Source of the DNA: CAVTND01 sp963735955
Lineage (GTDB): Bacteria; Pseudomonadota; Gammaproteobacteria; Burkholderiales; Burkholderiaceae_F
Assembly (NCBI GenBank): GCA_963735955.1
Contig: CAVTND010000020.1
Span: 15,901-79,900, forward strand
Direction: 5' to 3'
Length of the DNA stretch: 64,000 bases
Every line of letters begins with the position of its first letter. The first letter of the stretch is position 1. This document shows positions 55,601 through 64,000 of this stretch, one piece after another. The notes under the pieces were generated by a model. It saw only the letters and a list, made by a program, of their open reading frames with translations, did no database searches and was not told the origin of the DNA. The translations under genes and the position numbers were made by a program.

Positions 55601-58600
55601 TTGTCACCCAGCGCGGTGATCGTCGAGGCTGGGCGATCCCGGGATCGCGGCCGCGCCGCCGGCCAGCGTCGCAGTAGTCGGCGCGATGGTGAGGCCAGTC
55701 TGAGTGTGGGTAACTTGCGTCCCGTTCGCGCCTGTGCCAGCCGGCGCGGTGATCGTCACCACATTGTTGTTCGCCGCAGCCGAGTAACCGGTGATTCCGG
55801 TCCTGCCGTTGATGCTGTTGGCGACCAGGGTTGCCATACGGTTGTTGCGTCCGGTCGAGCCCAGCAAGGTCAAGCAAAGGGATGCGTTGTTGCAGGTGAT
55901 CGTCCCGCCGGTCAGGACAATCGTGCCGCCGGCAGTCACGGAGCCGACGCTGTCGCCGCTATCAACTGAAGTGAATGTGAGCGTCGTGGTTGCTCCGACG
56001 GCCGGCGTCCCCAGCGAAACCCACGGCCCTTGAGGCGCCGACAGATTTGCGTTGACGACCATCTTGATCGCCGGAGTCGTATCCGGATATTCGCAGTCCG
56101 GCAGGTTGTAGCCGGCGGCGAACGCCATGGTCGGAATCACCGGCGTATCCAGATAGGAGGTCTGGCCCGGCATGAACGGCCACTCATAGCAGAAGTTGCT
56201 GTAGGCCGGGTTGTAGTTGGGATCCGGCGTCGGGCCATCGCCCGGGTCGTTCATGCACATGATCATCATCGTCGGCGTGTAGCCGCTCGGGCTCGGCGGG
56301 AACACCGTCCAGCTCGAGTAGGTCAGACCATTGAAGATGCCCCACTGGTCGGCATAGACCCGCGAGACCTCCTTGCCGGTCGGGTCGCGCACGGCCACTG
56401 GCACGTTCGGCACCGCGAACTTCTCGCCAAACTGAGGCGAATACGGGTCGAACTCGGCCGCGAAGTCGTTGGTGATCGTGCCCGTGAAGTGCGACGCGAT
56501 GTGCGCCGAACTGAAGAGGTAGAACTTGGCGAGCGCCGTCATCTGATCGCTCAGCTTGATTTCCTTGCGGTCGCACAGCGGCCGTGTGGCGCCCGCGAAC
56601 GGTGTTTGCTGCCCGGCGGTCGGGTAGAGGCTGATCAGGTCGGGCACGATGCGCTTCTCGCCCACGCACGGCCAGAACACTTCGACCGAGCCGGTATCGC
56701 CTTCGCGCCGCGGCACGGCCCCATTGTCGGCCGTCCGTTGCAGCGTATTTCTTGGGTTGTACGCGGAGTTCACGGCAGCCTGGTCAGGCATGATGAAGAT
56801 TGCGCCAAAGCCCTCGGGGAACTGCGGTGGGAGCGCGGCATTGACCGCGTCACCAAGCAGGATGTTCTTGTCCTCTTCCTTCACCAACTCGTAGCCCGGC
56901 GGGACGATCACTTCGACCACGTACTTGCCGGCCGGCAGCATGGGCGTGCCGTCCGGACCTGTCGTGCAGATCGTGCAGTTGGTCTTGAAGGTCGTCGGGT
57001 CAAGCTGGACGGTCCAGTTGTCGTCGGCTGGCAGCGTCCTCGTGGCGCCCGGTTTGGCGACGATGCTCGGGAATTTGTACATCCCGTTGTACGGTGCCGG
57101 CTGAATCTGGCTCAGCATCGACCAGCCGTCGTAGCACTTGTAGCGACCCGCGTACGCGAGCTGGCTCTGCGACGGATCCAGCGGGAACTTGCCGTTCTGC
57201 ATCGTGAAGTAGAACGGACTGTTGTTGTCCTGCCCCGGGCAGTTCATGTTCGGTACGCGCCCGACGTCCGCGCCGGTACCGGCGGTGACGAAGGAGTTGT
57301 CGGCGTTGCGACGGAAGCCCTGCGCCCAGTCGTCCCAGCTGGAGCTGATGGTGGTGTCGACGAGCTTCAGTACGTCGTTGCCGTTCGTGTCGGTCGTCTT
57401 CTGATACAGGTTGACCCGGACGTTGGCGACGTTGGGTTCCCAGCTCAGCTGCAGCAGCAGCTGCGGGTCATCGAACGGTCGCGTCGACGTGTAGACCACG
57501 TGACCCTTGATGCCGCCGTTCTCGCCGGGCGCGAACGTCCGCATCGCGAACTCGATGAATCCGTTGTTGCCAAGCAGTCCTTGCCAGCCCTGTGTGGAGG
57601 CCCAACCCGGGTCGACCCGACCGGTCGATCCGCCGGCGGTGTCACTCGTCGGGCAGTCAGCGCCCGCGCAGTAGCGCGAGCCCGGCACGCGCAGGTTTGT
57701 CGGCAGCGGGAAAGTCTCGTTGGTGTTCGCCATGAAGGCGCCGATGGTCGAGGTGCCACCACCAGTGGTGCCGTCGGCCGGACCGCCGGCGTCGTAGACG
57801 ACATGCACGCCGGTCAGCTTGTAGCGCGCGTTGTCGATGTCGACCACCAGCCAGTTCAGGATCGGGAAGACTTCGTTGAAGCCCGCATAGCCGTTCAGGT
57901 CGGTGTTGTTGAAGCCGAAGTAGCTGCCGTCGCGCATGCGGATGTTGTACGGCACCAGCGGCAGCCCCGGTTCGTCGGGTTGCGACACGCCATCGCCGTT
58001 CTGGTCGAGGAAGACGCGGCCATACAGGTTGGTGCGCCACTGCGTGACCGGGATTTCCATGCGCGTGCCGGCACTGGTCCCCGGCCTGCCAGCGATGGTC
58101 GAAATCGGTGTCGACAGTCCGTCGACCAGCAGGTCGTTGTACTGGTCGAAGACCGTGATCTTGAAGTTGCCCGTGGGAATGCCGGTGAACTGGAACTGGC
58201 CGTTCTCGTCGCACTTGGCGAAATCGAAATCGGCGCTATCCGGATAGCCCAGGCTCACGTAGCACTGCGTGTAGCTGTTGGAGTCGTAGCTGCCGCTGCC
58301 GTAGACGCGCTGGTCGGGCGTGCGGCTCATGCGCTGGGTCGAGACCTGCCCATAGAAGCTGGCCGGGCAGCCGCCGGTCGTGCCGGCACAGATGGAGGGC
58401 TTGCGCGCCTGGATGATCGCTGGGTTCGCGAACCCCATCGCGACGTGGTAACCGCCCGGGCCGAACTCCTGGAAGTAGGTCGGCTCGCCGGGCATGATGA
58501 ATGCCTCGATCGCCTTGGTGCCGTCGAGCGTGTTGGTCTGCAGCCACTCCTCGCCTTTCGCGATGCGATCGCCGCCAGGCGAGGCCATGACCTCGTACAG

Positions 58601-61363
58601 GCCGGGATACATGTTGGCAATGACGGCGTGTCCTGCCAGCGGCGAGAGAACGTCGGTCTTCGTGCCATCAAGCTTGGCCTCGTACTTCGGGCAGGTCACG
58701 ATCATGCCTACGAACCCGTTCGTTGCGCCCGGCGAGATCGGGCAGTGCGTCGTTTCCCGTGACTGGATCGATCCGGCCCGCCAGCGCGTTTGTCACGGGC
58801 GCACCGGACATGTCGTAGGTGATCTGGCCGACCGAGTCGCCCAGCCCGCCCGCCTGGTCGAGCAGGACGATGTTGAATCCGCCCAAGCCGGCTTCTTGAG
58901 GCGCCAGCACGTCGACGCCGCCGCCGGTGTCGTTCTCGCCGTTCAGAGGATTGTCATCCTGGAAGATGAACACCGAGATGGTCGCCGGCTGGAGCGGTGT
59001 CGACTGCAGGAACACGTTCACGCTGGTCTGACCATTGGCGATCTGCGCGCCGCCCATAGCATGGCCGACGTCGGCCGGCGGTTCGTTGATCAAAGGATTG
59101 ACACTGTCCGCGGGCAGTATCGAGATGTAGTAGCGCTTGCCGTTGGTGAAGTCGAGAGAGACCTGGCCCGGAAAGACGGCGGTCTTCTGCGTCACGCCCG
59201 TCCCGGTCCGGCAGACGCCGTTACCGACGTCGCAGGCGGCAGGCACACTCATCCCGCTGGGCGGGTCGATAGACCGTTTGTTGCGATTCGCACGAAATCG
59301 GGCCCGTGCAGCCCTGCGCCACCACCGGCATGTGGCTGGAGTGGAAGTTGATCGCGACATTCTTGACTGGCGTAGTGGAGCTGGTCGTTTCGATTGCCGG
59401 ATCGATGTAGACCGTGCGGTCCTCCTCGATGATCCAGCGGTAGTCGCGTCTGGCGAGCGGAGCGCCCGGTCTTGCTGTCCATGAGCGCGACCACGAGTCC
59501 GCTCGGGGTACCGAAGTTCACTGTCACCGTCGCCGGCTCGCGCTCGGCGTGTTTTGCGAGTTCACGGCGTTGTAGGAGAAGGTGCAGGAGCCCGGTCCGG
59601 TGGCGGAGAACGAGCCATCCGAATTCAGGCTGGCACAGGTGCTCGTGCCCGAGAGCACCGCCTTCAGCGGCAACCCCGACGGATCGTTGTCGTTTACGAG
59701 CACGCCCGGACGGCTGATCTGGAAGCGGGTGGCAATCTTGCTGGTGTAGGTGTCGCCGACGGCCGTGGGTGCGCCGCCGAATCCGCAGGCAGCCGACGTG
59801 CACTGCGTGATCGTGGCCGTCAAAGGTGTCGCCGTTTGCCGTTCACGACGAATGTGAACGAACCAGCGCACGTCGTGACGAGAGGGAGTGAACGAGAACG
59901 TGCCGTTGTTCTGCAACGCCGCTGTGCCACCGGTTGCTGCGCCCAAGGTCACGCCATTGGCGCCGACAACACCGCCCAGCAGACCGCGGGCTGGATCCGT
60001 CACGCTCAGTGGCAGTTGCCAAAGCAATAGTAGGTCTTGCTGCTGGCACCCGTGAGCGTCGCACCGGACCCTACCTGCGTTCCGACGCCGGTGCTCGCGC
60101 CGCCGGCGATGGCGACGTAGGCCTGCATGCCGCCGTCGCGCTGGTTGTTGGTCGACAGTCCGAGCGAGCGGTCGAACACCGCGTAGGTCGCAGCGGTGTA
60201 GTTGCCGCCGGTCTGCGCCGGCGCGACCGTCACGTCGTACGTCTTGCCGGCCGGGAGGAACACCGAGCTTTGCACGCGCTGCACGCCGGGCAGCTTGTTG
60301 CCGTCCTCGGCGAGCAGCGTCATGTCGAGGCCGACGGCGGCAGGCATGTGCATGCGCAGTCCCGCGTTGACGATGCGCAGCAGTACGCGACCGTTGGTAG
60401 CTGCAGCGGGAACGGCCAGGATCGATACCGTCGATGCGGCAACGTTGGCGCGGTCGAACGACACGCCGTTGATCAGGTAATAGAGCGGGCTGTAGTTGAC
60501 CGCCGGCGGATAGCAGGTGTGACGCCGGGTCGCCGCACTCGCCGGTCTGCGCGCTCCAACGCGGCGGGTCGTTGAATCCGGAGGTACGGACGACCGGGTC
60601 GACGGCGATGTTCTGCACCGGGTCGATCTCGCTCAGCAGCAGCGCGCACGTCCTTGTCGAAGGTCGCACCGGGGTGGGTCGGCGCTAGTCACGACCAGCA
60701 CGCCGTACAGTCCCATCGGCTGCTGGATCGACGGTTGCGTGCCGGAGTGGATCAGGTAGGTGCCTGGACGCAGCGGCGCTTCGGCCAGCTGCCCGGGCAC
60801 GTTGACCCCAGACGCGAGCATCGCGACGCTCCGGCCGCGACCTCTGTGGCGAACGAACGCACGCGGGCGGCTTGGCCGGGTGGCGTGAAGACCGTGTCGC
60901 CGCACCCGTACCTCCCGGGGTTCCGGGCCATGTGGTGCCCTGCGACCGCATGCGCTGGGCTCGGCATCGCGGGACGGTGCGCCGCCCAGGCCGCCACCGA
61001 GCTGACCGACGATCACGAGCGAGGTCGGGATCTCGCTGCCTTGCGAAACTCAGGTTGTTGACCAGAGTGATCGTCAGCGGCTGGCCGGCGGGTACGGTGA
61101 TCAGCGGCGGCTGCCACGTCGTGGCCGATTGCACGCGGCCGTTCGATGCGGTGCAGGTCGCGTTGACCGACGCAACCGGCGTGACGCGAAGTACCGCAGG
61201 CGTAACCCCACATCGGCACCGTCTGCCCATCCGGCAGTGTCGTGGTTGTCGACCCTACGGACAGGGTGACGGCTTTGCGCCATCGCCGTACCGCTCGCAG
61301 GAGGAGAAGGGAGGTCGCAAGGCGAGACATCCGCAGAGTCGCCTTGAATACGTTGGAGTTCAT
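52674..61363 (-). CDS. Giant secreted multicopper-oxidase/beta-helix protein, frame-disrupted
   Basis: Start ATG 61363 (MNSNVFKATLRMSRLATSLL), six bases after GGAGGAG; signal peptide. Reading ~2,900 residues to 52674 across at least eight frame changes: two cupredoxin domains (WQPPLITVPAGQPLTITLVN; YLIHSGTQPSIQQPMGLYGV; GRVLLRIVNAGLRMHMPAAV), a cadherin-like/Big_9 repeat (AVGDTYTSKIATRFQISRPG), several SdrD_B-like or carboxypeptidase-regulatory-like beta domains (ISVFIFQDDNPLNGENDTGG; GRVFLDQNGDGVSQPDEPGL), an IPT-like domain (CPNVTVGGVAMVNVGTW) and a right-handed beta-helix (IVAPGTYRENLLMWKPVRLQ ... NNIIVNNVAGWDGGG). Large multicopper oxidases such as MofA of Leptothrix oxidise metals; that role is inferred. 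It could be two or three separate genes if some frame changes are real stops. Confidence 0.6.
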
Positions 61364-61377
61364 TGCCATCTCCTCCG

Positions 61378-62966
61378 CTAATTCGTTTCGTCTGATGACG
61401 AAGACCCACGGGTCGACCACCATCATCATCATCATTCCGCCCGGGAAGGCGTTGTTGGTCGTGATCTCGCGCTCGTTGTGCGAGTGCCACATGAACGCAG
61501 AAGCCGGCCTCCGGTCGGGTCGTTGGCGACCGTTCCGGACGGCGGAATCGGCGTTGCGCCGACTGCTCGATCGGTTGCCTCGGGCCGAGGTACGGGCTGC
61601 CGCCATACCACGCGCCGAACGCCACGATGTTGGGGTCGGGCAACGTGACCGGACCGCCGCTGCCGACTTGCGCCGAACGGCTTCGCCTCGAGCGGCTTGG
61701 TGTGATCGGCGCACCACTCGTAGTAGTTCTGTGCAGCCGGTGCCGACGTGTAGTAACCGTTTGCGTTCGGCACGCAGGTGCGGACACGTCGCCTCGGGCC
61801 GTCGCCGTGCCCATACACGTCCCAGTTCAGGCCCTTGCCGGTCCACTGGAAGATGCCGTCCATCGTCTGGCCGGGTGTCGTGGTGGTCGTGAACAGCAGC
61901 GGTCCGGCGAGCTTGTTGGTGGCGTCGAGCAGCAGGTTGCCGTCGCGCGCCGAGCAGGCGGACGTGGTTGCCGTGCTCGTGGAACGGGTGCTGCCAGCGG
62001 CCGGTGCCGATGATCCGCAGCAGCGTGAGTTCACCGGGATGCATGTGCGGGTTGCCGTTGTACGGTTGGTGCGGGTACTGCATCGCGTAGTTCGGGTCCA
62101 TCAGGTCAGGCATCGAGCGGCCGTTGATCAGGAAGTACGCCGGTAGATACGGCTCGGTCTCGACGACAAGGCAGCCGGTCGGCCGCGCGCACGGCGGGGC
62201 TTTCTGCGGATCGGCGAATACCTGTTCCTCGACCTGGCGATGGATGCGCGGGTCGATTTCCGAGAACTGGAACAGGTACTCGCGGTCGTAGCAGGCCGAG
62301 GCGTGGTTGTACGCGGCCTTGCCAAGGCGAAAGTCGGCGTGCGGCATTGCCGCGATCAGCCGCACGCGCGAGGTCGTTCGGCGTGTTGTTGCAAGCCGCC
62401 GGATGTTGGATGGCAGCACGATGAGCGCGCCATAGAGCCCCATCTCGACCTGCAGGTCGCCCTGCGTGCCGCTGTAGTACGTGTACGTGCCGGGCGTTTC
62501 GGCGACAAAGGTGTAGGTCACCGTCGCGCCGTTGGCCGCCTGCGCCGGCCGTAAGAGCCCGCGCGCTCCCCCAGTCGTCGAGACCTTGAAGCCCGGAAAC
62601 AGGATCGAGGTGTTGCCCGCGGCTTCGGCAGGTTGTTCTTCAGCGTCACGGTCACGGTTTGAGCCCTCGGTCACGATCAGCGTCGGGCCGGGGAGTTGCA
62701 TCGCTCCGGCGTCGCATTGTCCGCCCGCGATCGTCGTCGGAAGGAAGCGCGGCGGCGGCGCCGTCGTGCACCCATAGCCCCAGGTGTAAATGCTGTCTCC
62801 GTCGGGCTGCGTGATGTACAGGTGCGGCCCAGATCGAAGGCCGTGCAACGGCGATCGGTCCCGTGATGCCGGGCGCCGCCGCCTGCGCGGCGACGGAGAA
62901 CAGCGAGACCAACGCAAGCGCTGCGCCGCGAAGGAGCCGCCCTATCAACGTTTTCATGTCGCGCAT
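61378..62966 (-). CDS. Multicopper oxidase-like protein B, frame-disrupted
   Basis: ATG 62966 after AGGAG (MRDMKTLIGRLLRGAALALV, signal peptide). After frame changes: LYITQPDGDSIYTWGYGCTT, PGPTLIVTEGS, TFVAETPGTYTYYSGTQGDL, EMGLYGALIVLP, HMHPGELTLLRIIGTG, the HPxHxHG copper motif in QHPFHEHGNH, and near the end SAFMWHSHNEREITTNNAFP. TAG at 61378-61380 closes it in the frame reached by one extra base. The usual C-terminal type-1 Cys motif (HCHIxxH) is not seen; HSH stands there instead. 14 bases separate its stop from the giant protein's start. Confidence 0.68.
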
Positions 62967-62975
62967 GCTGTTCTC

Positions 62976-64000
62976 CTAAATGGGGGGGCAGCTTGGTTGT
63001 CGGGTTGACGGTTGTGCAGATGTTCACCTCGGTCATCATTCCGCCGAAGTTCTCGGCGTCGTTCGACAGGTGATCGAGTCTGCGGCGTGTACAGGTAGAA
63101 CGTGCACGGCCGACGCTCGCCGTACAGCTCGCGTAGTCGGGTCCGCTCGCATCGAGGATCACATCGAGCGACTCACCACCGCCCAGAGTGATCGAGTTCG
63201 TCTTGTAGGCCATGTTGGTGCCGTCCTCGTCACGCAGCAGACGCGCGTTGAGCGCGATCACGCGCATCGGTATGCCGAGCGATGCCAGCGTGTGGTACTC
63301 GCTGACGTTCAGGTCCGAAATCCGCAGCAGCGCCTTCCGGCCGGCCGGAATCTTGATCAGCGCCGACATCGGCTGCGCGGTGCGCTCGACGGCGTCCGCG
63401 CACTGCGTGCTCAGCGGAGCGGGATTGATCGTGTCCGGGTAGCTGCGGCCGTTGAGCAGGAAATATTTGTCCTTCAGGTCGGTGAACGTCTCCGGGTTGA
63501 AGGTCATGCCGACGAAGTGGAAGTTCGGGTCGAAGCCGTGCATCTGCAGCGGGTACTCGACGTCGTAGCGGTCGATCCGTCGCCGTCGTTGTAGGCGTAC
63601 TTCTTGGCGCCGTTGTTGGTTGCACCGGTATTGACGGCGGGCAAGGAGTTGGAGCAGAGGATGTCGCGTTGCAACGTGCGCGCAGGCGGTGTACTCGACT
63701 GGTCGCCTCGCAGCGTCGCCGGCGGCTGATTGAGCAGCGCGAGCGCGTGGTCAGGCTGCCACTCACGCGGTTCTGCCGCGGCCGCACGTAGATCTGGCCG
63801 ACCATGCCCATCTGCAGGTGCTCGGGCGGCGTGATGTGGCAGTGCCAGAAGTAGGTGCCGGCCTCGGGCGCGAGGTAGTAGTACGTGAAGCTGCCGCCAA
63901 TGCTGATGGCGACCGAGGCGTCGGGCACACCGTCGTAGAACGCGGACGCGTTCGGGTAGCCGTGGAAGTGCACGGTGTGCTCTTCGAACAGATCGGGGCG
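62976..64000 (-). CDS. Multicopper oxidase-like protein A, partial at window edge
   Basis: Runs off the right edge. VHFHGYPNASAFYDGVPDAS (HxHG), TYFWHCHITPPEHLQMGMVG (HCH, His and Met: the type-1 copper ligands with the T3 His), then after frame changes HGFDPNFHFVGMTFN, YFLLNGRSYPDTINPAPLS, SALIKIPAGRKALLRISDLN and GGMMTEVNICTTVNPTTKLP. The stop TAG 62976-62978 needs one C fewer in a seven-base C run (62982-62988). Only 9 bases then separate it from oxidase B. Its complete copper ligand set suggests it is the active electron-accepting oxidase of the group. Confidence 0.7.

Noticed and set aside
56030..58762. 910-residue open frame opposite the giant protein
   Set aside because: Antisense shadow; the minus strand has clear beta-domain sequence.

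Overview
This 64 kb window is high-GC DNA from a proteobacterium, most likely a betaproteobacterium of the Burkholderiales/Rhodocyclales. The basis is gene content (UbiB/AarF kinase, small RRM protein, group II truncated hemoglobin, wax-ester/TAG synthase, acyl-CoA modules, SoxCD-like pair) and a C5/G5 spacer palindrome that resembles repeats I associate with Burkholderiales. Family level is an inference.

Layout. 1-4014 (-): large TIR / nSTAND NTPase / membrane helix / WD40 receptor with almost identical 42-residue repeats, running off the left edge. 4.0-4.9 kb: no confident gene, one remnant. 4.9-16.1 kb: housekeeping-like genes (membrane protein, AarF kinase, an inverted-repeat element, phasin-like protein, alpha/beta hydrolase, PASTA membrane protein and partner, class A penicillin-binding protein, RRM protein, acetyl-CoA hydrolase/transferase). 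16.2-33.5 kb: lipid and organosulfur catabolism. It starts with an AraC regulator, an esterase remnant and a WS/DGAT wax-ester synthase. An organosulfonate-type cassette follows: SsuD-like monooxygenase, flavin reductase with MarR-like tail, MFS transporter, SoxC-like molybdoenzyme and cytochrome c. An acyl-CoA reductase-like SDR comes next, then a beta-oxidation operon (AMP ligase, SCP-x-type thiolase, two MaoC proteins, SDR, acyl-CoA dehydrogenase, racemase-type CoA transferase). Duplicated pieces of the WS/DGAT-ligase junction lie on both sides of the cassette.

33.6-45.3 kb: single genes (DUF4139 protein, FtsX-type permease, hemoglobin, RmuC, methionine aminotransferase, M14 peptidase, GNAT-exonuclease fusion, hybrid histidine kinase). 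45.4-47.4 kb: a patchwork of partial genes (DUF2946, NapC/NirT cytochrome, 5'-truncated cytochrome c, outer-membrane protein fragment). 47.5-64 kb (-): one apparent transcription unit. In transcription order it has three tandem multicopper-oxidase-like genes, the third fused to a giant secreted adhesin/beta-helix protein, then small secreted proteins, two LolA-like proteins, a cytochrome c/periplasmic-binding-protein fusion and an OmpR-type regulator. This suggests an extracytoplasmic redox or metal-oxidation system.

Quality caveat. Many genes are broken by single-base frame changes, mostly one extra base, while the protein on both sides stays conserved. The extra base often sits just after a codon third position, where removing either neighbouring base gives the same amino acid. 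I read these mainly as consensus/assembly artefacts and give gene extents across them. The cassette at 19.5-25.2 kb and the genes at 31.3-33.5 kb are free of such breaks.
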